NCBI GenBank assembly: GCA_963650915.1
Contig: CAVJMJ010000003.1
Coordinates: 1 to 64,000, forward strand
Origin: UBA4636 sp963650915
GTDB taxonomy: Bacteria > Bacillota > Clostridia > Christensenellales > Borkfalkiaceae
Length of the DNA stretch: 64,000 bases
Reading direction: 5' to 3'
The number at the start of each line of letters is the position of its first letter. The stretch's first letter is position 1. Both the position numbers and the translations under genes were made by a program. The notes beneath the pieces are model-generated. The model was not told the origin of the DNA. It worked only from the letters and a program-made list of their open reading frames with translations, and ran no database searches. Positions 44,375-52,438 of this stretch are shown in pieces.

Positions 44375-45769
44375 ATGAAAAAAATAATGGCGGTACTTAC
44401 CGCAATGTTGATGATATTTTCATGCTTGGCTTGCTTTGCAGGCTGTAACGACAACAATGAAGCCGATCAAACTTACGAAGAGTTCGACCCTAACAAGGAA
44501 TATACTATCGACTTTTTAGGGTGGGGAAGCATTGGCGAACAAAGCAACTTCCAGACCATGATCGGTCAATTTATGCAGGAGTATCCTAACGTAAAAGTTT
44601 ATTACAACGCAATCAGCGATACTACCACTTATTCCACGAACTTGGTAAACAACGCCGATAAACTTCCCGACGTATTTTACGTACCCGATTGGGACTACAT
44701 AAAATGGTCGGATTCGGGCAAGTTGTTGAATTTGGCACCCTATCTTACGACGGAAGAAATAGATACCATGTGGGATATGTCAATCGATATTTTCCGTTGG
44801 AATTCTACCACCAAAACGGTGGGGCAAGGTGATGAAATTTACGGGCTTCCCAAAGATTTGGGTCCGTATGCCATCGTTTACAACAAAACCTTGATGAAAC
44901 AGTTGATAGAAGATTATAACCTTAACGTAACTTTGCCGTCGACCACTCAGCCTATGACTTTTACGGAGTTTAAACAATACCTCGGTGCGTTTAAGGGTTT
45001 AAAGGTCGATAACGTAGCCATTACACCTATTACCCATTACGAAGTAGGTGCGGCGGTATACTCGAACAACGCAAATTTCTACACCGACGACAGTGCGACG
45101 ACAAGTGCTATAAACACCGATAACTTTATCGACGCCATTCAATTCGTCGCCGATTTGTCTTTGGAAGGTTTAGCCTCCGACTACGCTTCGGCAGGCTCGA
45201 GTTCGGGGCTTACCAAATTTGCTTCTCAACAATGCCTGTTCACCTTTATGGGTCCTTGGGATATGAGAACTTATTGGGACAGTTTGAGCTTTGAATTCGA
45301 CATCATGCCCGTTCCCGTAGGTGATGCCGAAGGTTCTAAATCGACCTCTCTTATCGGTACGGTTGCATACTCCGTAAGCGCGGCAAGTAAAAACAAGGCG
45401 GCGGCGGTTAAACTCGCAAAATGGCTTGCAATGAGCGAAGAAGCAGCCGAGATGAACTACAAACTCGGTCAGGCAATGCCCAACATCAAATCTATGGCGA
45501 CCAATCAATGGATTAACAACGTCGGTTTAGAGGGCATTAAAACTTACCCCGTTTCAAAATCGGTATTCGTAGATGCCGTAAAGGGCACCGCAACCATGAC
45601 GGGTAAATCTCGTCCGTACTACTATACTTACGAAAAAACCGCTTACGACGATTTAATGGATAAATTCAATCCCGTATGGGCGGGCACTAAGACCGCAAGG
45701 GAAGTCATTACGGGCTACGCCTCGACCTTCCAGGAAAAATTAACAAGAATACATCAAAATTTGGAATAA
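44375..45769 (+). CDS. Sugar ABC transporter substrate-binding lipoprotein
   Basis: A 464-residue family 1 solute-binding protein with lipobox FAGC (Cys24). Typical marks are IDFLGWGSIGEQSNFQTMIGQFMQEYPNVKV near the start, LPDVFYVPDWDY, FTFMGPWDM and the C-terminal AWLAMSEEA-type helix region. It delivers oligosaccharides to the two permeases that follow. Preceded by AAGGAG. The operon is SBP, permease, permease, small membrane protein, ATPase, GH2. Confidence 0.95.
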   Translation: MKKIMAVLTAMLMIFSCLACFAGCNDNNEADQTYEEFDPNKEYTIDFLGWGSIGEQSNFQTMIGQFMQEYPNVKVYYNAISDTTTYSTNLVNNADKLPDVFYVPDWDYIKWSDSGKLLNLAPYLTTEEIDTMWDMSIDIFRWNSTTKTVGQGDEIYGLPKDLGPYAIVYNKTLMKQLIEDYNLNVTLPSTTQPMTFTEFKQYLGAFKGLKVDNVAITPITHYEVGAAVYSNNANFYTDDSATTSAINTDNFIDAIQFVADLSLEGLASDYASAGSSSGLTKFASQQCLFTFMGPWDMRTYWDSLSFEFDIMPVPVGDAEGSKSTSLIGTVAYSVSAASKNKAAAVKLAKWLAMSEEAAEMNYKLGQAMPNIKSMATNQWINNVGLEGIKTYPVSKSVFVDAVKGTATMTGKSRPYYYTYEKTAYDDLMDKFNPVWAGTKTAREVITGYASTFQEKLTRIHQNLE

Positions 45770-45805
45770 TCTGTTTCGGCAGTAGCCGAATCAGTTAATC
45801 GAACT

Positions 45806-46720
45806 ATGCAACAGTTAAATTTAACGTATAAAAGAAAATTTCACAAAAAGTCGCTTAACGCAAAGGTTAAGGAAAGCTTATGCGGGTACTTGTTCGTACT
45901 TGTACCCGTATTGGGCTTTTTGTTGTTTACTTTATGGGCGTTGGGCTACTCGCTGTTTATGTCTTTTACGGATTTCAACGCCATCAAAGGGACTTATAAA
46001 TTCGTAGGGCTTCGCAATTACATCGATATTTTCCAAGAAGAGGTTTTTGCCGAAGCGACGCTTAACACCCTTCTGATGCTGTTAAGCATTCCTATCGGCG
46101 TGTTTTTGGGGTTACTGCTTGCCGTATACCTTAAAAAACTTGCAAAAGGCAGAACAATTCTTACCATTTTGTATTATTTGCCCGCCGTTACGTCCACAAT
46201 AGCGATTTTGATAGTTTTTAAGGAAATTTTCCGTAGCGGAGAGTCGGGTTTGATAAACTCTTTACTCGGCACAAAACTTAACTGGATTTCAAACGATCCT
46301 TGGCTTATTAAAATCGCAATTATAATAAAGAACATTTGGACGAGCGTCGGCGGTACCATGATTTTGTACCTTGCGGGGATTAACAATATTCCCGAATCTT
46401 ATTACGAGGTCGCAAGGGTTAACGGCGCAAGCAGATTTTCTCAATTCGTGGATATCACCATGCCCATGGTCGGCAGTACTTCATTTTATCTTATAGTAAC
46501 CAACGTCATCGGCGGACTTCAAAGTTATGCCGACAGTACGGTTATGGGTTCGGGTTACGCCGGCGCGAGAACCATAGTTTACTATATTTGGAGTTACGGC
46601 ATCAACCAATCCAAATACGGTTGGGCAAGCGCCGCTTCGGTATTGCTGTTTATTGCCATACTCATAATAACCGTTATTTTGTTTTCAAAGTCCAACGTGT
46701 TTAAGGATGTGAAAAAATGA
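45806..46720 (+). CDS. Sugar ABC transporter permease, MalF/UgpA type
   Basis: A 304-residue permease with six membrane helices and the inner-membrane EAA loop ESYYEVARVNGASRFSQFVDITMPMV that docks on the ATPase. It is the first of two permeases and overlaps the second by 4 nt (ATGA). No strong ribosome site is visible before ATG 45806. Confidence 0.95.
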   Translation: MQQLNLTYKRKFHKKSLNAKVKESLCGYLFVLVPVLGFLLFTLWALGYSLFMSFTDFNAIKGTYKFVGLRNYIDIFQEEVFAEATLNTLLMLLSIPIGVFLGLLLAVYLKKLAKGRTILTILYYLPAVTSTIAILIVFKEIFRSGESGLINSLLGTKLNWISNDPWLIKIAIIIKNIWTSVGGTMILYLAGINNIPESYYEVARVNGASRFSQFVDITMPMVGSTSFYLIVTNVIGGLQSYADSTVMGSGYAGARTIVYYIWSYGINQSKYGWASAASVLLFIAILIITVILFSKSNVFKDVKK

Positions 46721-47634
46721 CCTATTCGGAAGAGAAAAATTATAAAAAATATAAACAGACAAAGGCGAAAAACCTTTCGTTATTCGTCGTCGCGACGATT
46801 ATCGTTTGCTTGTCGGCGTTTTTGATGCTGTTTCCTTACGTATACATGGTCGTTTCGTCCTTAAAAACGCAAAAGGAAATTTTGGCATCGTCGTCCGTAC
46901 TTAAAAACTTCTTTCCAAAAGACCCAAATTGGCATATTTTTATCGAAATTTTTACCGGTAACGAAAAATATACTATAAAGCAGTTCAATTTTTTGGATAG
47001 CGTCAAAAACACCATGATTATAGAGCTGCTCGTCGTGCCTGTCGGTACCTTCGTTTCCTCACTTGCCGCTTTTGCCTTCGCAAAAATGCGTTTTAAAGGC
47101 AAAAACGTAATTTTGATGATTCTGCTCGTATCCATGATGATTCCGTTTGCGACGGTTATGCTTCCGCAGTACAGAGTGTGGAGGGAACTCAACCTCGTCA
47201 ATACCCTTTGGCCGTTGATTATCCCCGGACTTTTCGGAAACACCGGTATGATGTTGTTTTTGATTACTTCGATAAAAACTTACGTACCCGATTCTTTGAT
47301 AGAAGAAAGCAGGGTAGAGGGCGTCGGTTGGTTCGGTATTTATTTAAAGGTAATTTTACCCCTTATAAAACCAGCAATCGTCGCTCAAATGCTATTCTGG
47401 TTCGTCGGTATATGGAACGACTTCTTCGGTCCGAGCATTTATTTAACCGATCCGAGCATCAAAACCGTTCAAGTTTTGATTATGAGTTTGAATTCCACCG
47501 CGGGTGCCGAACTCGGTGATTTACCTTTCGTTATGGCTGCGGCGTTTATATCGTCTTTGCCTATCATTTTGTTGTTCGTCCTGATGAATAAAGCATTCGT
47601 TCAGACCAACGCGAATTCCGGTATTAAGGGGTGA
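46717..47634 (+). CDS. Sugar ABC transporter permease, MalG/UgpE type
   Basis: A 305-residue permease with six helices and the EAA loop DSLIEESRVEGVGWFGIYLKVILPLIKPAI. Translation is coupled to the preceding permease by a 4-nt overlap. The next reading frame, for a 58-residue membrane protein, starts 4 nt after its stop. Confidence 0.95.
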   Translation: MTYSEEKNYKKYKQTKAKNLSLFVVATIIVCLSAFLMLFPYVYMVVSSLKTQKEILASSSVLKNFFPKDPNWHIFIEIFTGNEKYTIKQFNFLDSVKNTMIIELLVVPVGTFVSSLAAFAFAKMRFKGKNVILMILLVSMMIPFATVMLPQYRVWRELNLVNTLWPLIIPGLFGNTGMMLFLITSIKTYVPDSLIEESRVEGVGWFGIYLKVILPLIKPAIVAQMLFWFVGIWNDFFGPSIYLTDPSIKTVQVLIMSLNSTAGAELGDLPFVMAAAFISSLPIILLFVLMNKAFVQTNANSGIKG

Positions 47635-47637
47635 CGT

Positions 47638-47814
47638 ATGAAGAAGAATCGAATTATTGCCGGAATTTGGTTTGCCGTTATAATACTTATTATAGTTGCG
47701 ATGATTGCGTACGTAATTTACGCTGCAAAAAATAATCCTTACTTTGGCACCAAAAACGAGGCGACTAAGGAAATTGTGAGTTTTTTTACATTACGGTATA
47801 GAGGTGTGGCATGA
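47638..47814 (+). CDS. 58-residue single-helix membrane protein in the ABC operon
   Basis: This small gene lies exactly between the second permease and the ATPase. AAGGGG is 8 nt upstream of the ATG, and its stop overlaps the ATPase start by 4 nt (ATGA), so it is built into the coupled chain. The product has a basic N-terminus, one long hydrophobic helix (IIAGIWFAVIILIIVAMIAY, about residues 6-25), then a short polar tail, suggesting one membrane pass. No family is recognised. It could be a small subunit or stabiliser of the transporter. Confidence 0.75.
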   Translation: MKKNRIIAGIWFAVIILIIVAMIAYVIYAAKNNPYFGTKNEATKEIVSFFTLRYRGVA

Positions 47815-49319
47815 AACTGTTTCATAAAACGGAAAACGCGGTAGGTAAACTGCGTCAGGAATATTATAAAAATCTCGTGGCAAAACAAGCCGACGGAGAA
47901 AAAGAAAATCATTTACCAAATCATGAAGGCGCATTCGTTTGTTTAAACAACGTTCAAAAAATTTATCCGAACGGATATTACAGCGTCGTAGACTTCAATT
48001 TGGACATCAAAAAGGGCGAATTCGTGGTTTTGGTAGGTCCTTCGGGATGCGGTAAAACCACGACGCTACGTATGATTTGCGGGCTTGAAGACATTACGGC
48101 GGGCGCACTTTACATAGACGGAATTTATTCCAACGATTTAGAGCCGAAAGACAGGGGAATAAGCATGGTTTTCCAAAACTACGCGCTTTTCCCCCATTTG
48201 ACCGTATACGAAAACTTGGCGTACGGCTTGCGCGTCAAAAAAATAAAGGCACCACTTCTCGATAAAGAGGGCAAACAAGTCGTCGGTATCGATACCCGTG
48301 CCATAAAAGAACTTGAAAAAGAGAAAAAATGGTACTTAAAAAACGATCCATCTAATACCGAAGCAATCGGCGAAATAGACCACGACATAGCGGAATATTC
48401 TCAAAACGAAATTCCTCTTTATATCAAACGGAAATTGACAAAAGAAGAAATAGATGATAAAATCAAACATGCGGCGTCTATTTTGAACCTCGAACAGTTG
48501 CTTCAAAGAAAGCCTTCGCAACTTAGCGGCGGTCAGTGCCAAAGGGTTGCGCTCGGCAGAGTTTTGGTAAGCGACGCAAAACTTCTTTTAATGGACGAAC
48601 CCCTTTCCAATTTGGACGCAAAATTAAGAGTTACCATGCGTAGCGAAATCATCAACCTTCACAAAACCTTGAACGCTACTACGGTTTACGTAACTCACGA
48701 TCAGGTAGAGGCTATGACCATGGCGGACAGAATAGTCATTATGGACAGGGCACACGTAAAACAGGTAGGCACCCCCGCCGAAGTTTACGAAAACCCCAAC
48801 TGTCTGTTCGTCGCAAGTTTTATAGGCTCGCCCTCGATGAATATATGCGACGTTTGCTATCGCGACGGAAGTATTTTCGTAGGCGACGTTATGATTAAGA
48901 AAAACGATTCCTTTAAAAAAGCGTTTAAGGATTTTTACCTAAACATGCTTAATAGAGAGGAAGAAAAAAAAGCGGGCTTGCCTAATTTGTTCGAAGGAGA
49001 ACTTTTACAGGACGAGTTAAGACTTTCCGAAGAGAAAATAGCCAAACTTAACGAGGTAATCGCAAACGAAAATTACCCCTTAAAATTCGGCATAAGACCG
49101 GAAAGAATATCCGTTTCTAAAGACGGTGCTCTCGAAGGCACTATTACATCTTACGAACTGCTCGGCGAAAGATACCACGTTAACATCGATATCGGAAAGG
49201 CAAACTTTTTGATAAACTTACCCAATAATTACGAATTTTCGGTAGGGGATAAAATTAAAGTCGATTTCGGCAAAGCGTATTTCTTGTTCGATTCGATTTC
49301 CGGAGAGAAAATTATTTAA
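47811..49319 (+). CDS. Sugar ABC transporter ATPase with insertions (MsmX/UgpC-like)
   Basis: A 502-residue ATPase, compared with about 365 in the usual MsmX/UgpC family. Core motifs are complete: Walker A GPSGCGKT (76-83), Q-loop FQNYALFPH (Gln122), signature LSGGQ (238-242), Walker B LLLMDEP (258-264), H-loop His296. Extra parts: an N-terminal extension of about 42 residues, a charged insertion of about 64 residues (145-208) between the Q-loop and the signature, and another in the C-terminal regulatory domain (about 363-415). The TOBE-like end resumes at FGIRPERI. The GH2 gene starts 2 nt later. Unlike most MsmX-type ATPases, which are shared, this one is encoded with its transporter. Confidence 0.94.
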   Translation: MKLFHKTENAVGKLRQEYYKNLVAKQADGEKENHLPNHEGAFVCLNNVQKIYPNGYYSVVDFNLDIKKGEFVVLVGPSGCGKTTTLRMICGLEDITAGALYIDGIYSNDLEPKDRGISMVFQNYALFPHLTVYENLAYGLRVKKIKAPLLDKEGKQVVGIDTRAIKELEKEKKWYLKNDPSNTEAIGEIDHDIAEYSQNEIPLYIKRKLTKEEIDDKIKHAASILNLEQLLQRKPSQLSGGQCQRVALGRVLVSDAKLLLMDEPLSNLDAKLRVTMRSEIINLHKTLNATTVYVTHDQVEAMTMADRIVIMDRAHVKQVGTPAEVYENPNCLFVASFIGSPSMNICDVCYRDGSIFVGDVMIKKNDSFKKAFKDFYLNMLNREEEKKAGLPNLFEGELLQDELRLSEEKIAKLNEVIANENYPLKFGIRPERISVSKDGALEGTITSYELLGERYHVNIDIGKANFLINLPNNYEFSVGDKIKVDFGKAYFLFDSISGEKII

Positions 49320-49321
49320 CG

Positions 49322-52066
49322 ATGAACATTAAGGAACTTTACAAAACGCCCACGACTTCCGTCGGGGCGCTTGACATGCACAATTACTTCGACGTCGAAA
49401 ACGGCTATAAAAAACTTTTAACCGATTGGTGCGTCGAGTATTTTCCAGTATTCGATTACGATAAGGCGGTAAACGCCGAATGCGGTAAAAAAACGGAATT
49501 ACCCTATATTGCGGAGCTACACGGAAACGGAATCCCCGTATACACGAACGACAGATATTTGTTTCCCTATCTGCCCCCTCGTATTTTGATTAAAACGCCC
49601 GCTCTCGTGTTCACGCGCGAAGAAGAAGTAAAAAAAGACGGCAACGATTACATAATGCAAATCGAGGGCGTGGATAACTGTTACTATCTTTTCGTCAACG
49701 GAGAATTCGTAGGGTTTTCCAATATTTCGCATGCCGTAAAACAATTCGACATTACCGATAAACTTAAAGACGGCAAAAACGAAATTCGTCTTATCGTTTT
49801 AAAGTTTAGCCCGTCATCTTACCTCGAAGCCCAAGACAAAATCAGATTATGCGGTGTTCACAGACCTATTTATTTACTTAAAAGACCGCACGACAGGGTG
49901 GAAGGTTTTACCGTTAAAACCGACGTCGACGGAAGTTTGGGTATAGTATCCGTAAACCTTGAAAAAGAGGCAACGCTGACCCTCGAAGGTTTCGGATATA
50001 AATCTTCCGTAAATGGAAAAACGGCATGCTTTAAAGTTGCGGACGCAAAACTTTGGAATGCCGAAGAACCTAATTTATATAGGCTTACGATAGAGTATAA
50101 CGGCGAAGTAATTCGTCAAAACGTCGGCATAAGAAAGATCGAGATAGTAGGCAATCGTTTGCTTTTGAACGGCAAACTTTTCAAAATGCGCGGTGTCAAT
50201 CGTCATTCGATGACCCTAAACGGCTATGCCGAATCGCTCGAGATTATCGAAAAAGACTTTGAACTTTTCAAAAAACTCAATATAAACGCCGTAAGGACTT
50301 CACACTACCCCGCAGACCAAAGATTTTACGATTTGTGCGACAAACACGGCATTTATTTAATAAGTGAAGCCGACCTCGAAACGCACGGCGTAGTTCGCCA
50401 AAACGGCAGATACGATATGGCGGTTTGGCACCAAGTTTTGCAATCGCCCGATTTTTACGACCAAATAGTCGAGCGCGAACTTTCAAACGTATTGACGAAC
50501 ATCAACCATCCTTCCGTCATTATGTGGTCGGTGGGCAACGAATCGGGTTTTTGCGACACCGTTTGCGATTACGTGAAGAAGATAAAGGAATACGACGACC
50601 GCCCCGTGCATTACGAAGGCGCATACCGTAACGTCGACGGCAAAGGATTTTTTGACGAAAATGTGCTTGACGTTTATTCGAGAATGTACGCACCTATCGA
50701 GTATTGCGAAACCGAAGTGTCTAAAATGGACAGACCTTTCGTGATGTGCGAGTACGTCCACGCAATGGGCACCTCTTGCGGAGAAATGGCAGATTACATG
50801 AAATCTTTTTACGGATACGACAATTTCTGCGGTGCCTTTATTTGGGAATGGACCAACCATTACGTCGTAAAAGACGGCTTGGAATGTTACGGCGGTGACT
50901 TCGGCGAGGAATTTAACGACGGCTCATTCTGTGCGGACGGAGTGGTAAATTTGGACAGAACGCTTACTCCGCAAGCATACGAGATAAAAGAAAATTATTC
51001 GCCCGTAGAGTATTTTATTCAAGACGGCTTCGTCTACGTCAAAAACCGTTACGACTTTATAAATCTCGATAAATTCAAAATTGAAATAGACAGGCTCGTA
51101 AACGGCAAAAAGGTCGATACAAAGACTCGTGTTTTAACCGTAGAGCCTAAAAAGTTCGAAAAACTGATTGAGGTTTTAAATAAGGATGCGAATTTTAACT
51201 CGTATAATATAAGGCTTGTAGACGGAGATTTTGTTATTAGTGAAAAAAGCATAGTCGTAAAACCTACCGCTTTTGAAATGAAGGCGGATTCTTCCGATAT
51301 CCGTACAGATATTGAAGACGGTTTAATTAAAAAACTTTCTTTAAACGGAAAAGAACTACTTTCGGACATGCGGTTCGTTTTAACGCGTCCTTACGTTTCA
51401 AACGACATAAGGACTCGTGATTTTTACGATTGGATAAGAATAAAAAACACCGAATTATACGTTACCGACGAAAATGTAGCCACCGAAAACGAAAGGGTTA
51501 TACACGGCTATTTGGCTGTGACGGCTTTAAGTCCTTTTTACGAAGTGAAAATCACCTATAAAACCGAGCAGGATAAAATAAAACTCGGCATAAACGCCAA
51601 AAAAATCATGGATTTCGAAGGACCTTTGAGATTCGGTTTGAAGTTTATTTTGCCCGACGATTACGATACGATTTCCTACTTGGGATTAAGGGGCGAAAGT
51701 TATTGCGACAGGCATTGCGGTAATCCTTTCGGTTACTACACCGTAAACGTTGACGACAACTACCGCAATATAGTTCCGCAAGAGGCAAACGACCGCTTTG
51801 CCACGCAATACCTCGTTTTGGACGGGGATAATTTGTGCGTAAAGGCGGGTAACACCGACGGTTTCAGTTTCAATTACGATTGTTTCGATTTTTGTGATTA
51901 CAAAAAACATCGTAACGAAATGGCAAAAACGAGTCGCAGATATTTGTTCGTCGATTACAAAATGAGCGGTGTCGGAACGCAGGCTTGCGGTCCCGAACTA
52001 AACAAAAAATACAAAATTTGCGAAGACGAAATAAATTTTGAATTGACCTTTTTTAAGACGAAATAG
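49322..52066 (+). CDS. GH2 beta-glycosidase
   Basis: A 914-residue intracellular (no signal) family 2 glycoside hydrolase of the LacZ type. The sugar-binding, jelly-roll and TIM-barrel domains are in order. The acid/base is Glu407 in MWSVGNESG, the nucleophile Glu477 in VMCEYVHAMG. The motifs RGVNRHSMT and NAVRTSHYPAD are standard. The C-terminal beta-galactosidase small-chain-like domain fills 650-914. It would hydrolyse beta-galactosides or related beta-linked oligosaccharides brought in by the transporter. Confidence 0.95.
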   Translation: MNIKELYKTPTTSVGALDMHNYFDVENGYKKLLTDWCVEYFPVFDYDKAVNAECGKKTELPYIAELHGNGIPVYTNDRYLFPYLPPRILIKTPALVFTREEEVKKDGNDYIMQIEGVDNCYYLFVNGEFVGFSNISHAVKQFDITDKLKDGKNEIRLIVLKFSPSSYLEAQDKIRLCGVHRPIYLLKRPHDRVEGFTVKTDVDGSLGIVSVNLEKEATLTLEGFGYKSSVNGKTACFKVADAKLWNAEEPNLYRLTIEYNGEVIRQNVGIRKIEIVGNRLLLNGKLFKMRGVNRHSMTLNGYAESLEIIEKDFELFKKLNINAVRTSHYPADQRFYDLCDKHGIYLISEADLETHGVVRQNGRYDMAVWHQVLQSPDFYDQIVERELSNVLTNINHPSVIMWSVGNESGFCDTVCDYVKKIKEYDDRPVHYEGAYRNVDGKGFFDENVLDVYSRMYAPIEYCETEVSKMDRPFVMCEYVHAMGTSCGEMADYMKSFYGYDNFCGAFIWEWTNHYVVKDGLECYGGDFGEEFNDGSFCADGVVNLDRTLTPQAYEIKENYSPVEYFIQDGFVYVKNRYDFINLDKFKIEIDRLVNGKKVDTKTRVLTVEPKKFEKLIEVLNKDANFNSYNIRLVDGDFVISEKSIVVKPTAFEMKADSSDIRTDIEDGLIKKLSLNGKELLSDMRFVLTRPYVSNDIRTRDFYDWIRIKNTELYVTDENVATENERVIHGYLAVTALSPFYEVKITYKTEQDKIKLGINAKKIMDFEGPLRFGLKFILPDDYDTISYLGLRGESYCDRHCGNPFGYYTVNVDDNYRNIVPQEANDRFATQYLVLDGDNLCVKAGNTDGFSFNYDCFDFCDYKKHRNEMAKTSRRYLFVDYKMSGVGTQACGPELNKKYKICEDEINFELTFFKTK

Positions 52067-52070
52067 GGTT

Positions 52071-52130
52071 TTGCAATAATTAAATAGACTATTTGCAATA
52101 ATTAAAAAGGTCGTTTGCAATAATTAAAAG
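52071..52130 (+). repeat. Three-copy 22-bp tandem repeat
   Basis: TTGCAATAATTAAA begins at 52071, 52093 and 52115: an exact 22-nt period right after the GH2 stop. Confidence 0.8.
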
Positions 52131-52143
52131 TAATAGCAAAGAG

Positions 52144-52192
52144 TTTAAGCGACGCAAAGTTCTTTTTGAACGCTTGTCGTCGCTTAAATTTT
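52144..52192 (+). terminator. Terminator after GH2
   Basis: TTTAAGCGACG pairs with CGTCGCTTAAA, with an inner GTTC/GAAC, and ends T-rich. A TATAGG motif copy lies at 52290 and GCGTTATAAAA-type repeats at 52328-52370 before the GH3 gene. Confidence 0.7.
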
Positions 52193-52438
52193 AAAATTAA
52201 ATCCTTTTTTGCCTTAAAAAAATTTTCGTAGTTGAAAAACATCGAAAATTACAAAACAAAAAAGGTTTGTTCTTTAAGTAAAAAATGCCGATAACCGACT
52301 TATAGGCGGGTATTTTACGCACAAAAAGCGTTATAAAAGGCGTTATAAAAAGGCATTATAATAGGCGTAAAATAAACACAAAAAACATTAAAATAGTATT
52401 AAAAAGCATTAAAATACTCAGTATGCGGAAGGTAAAAA

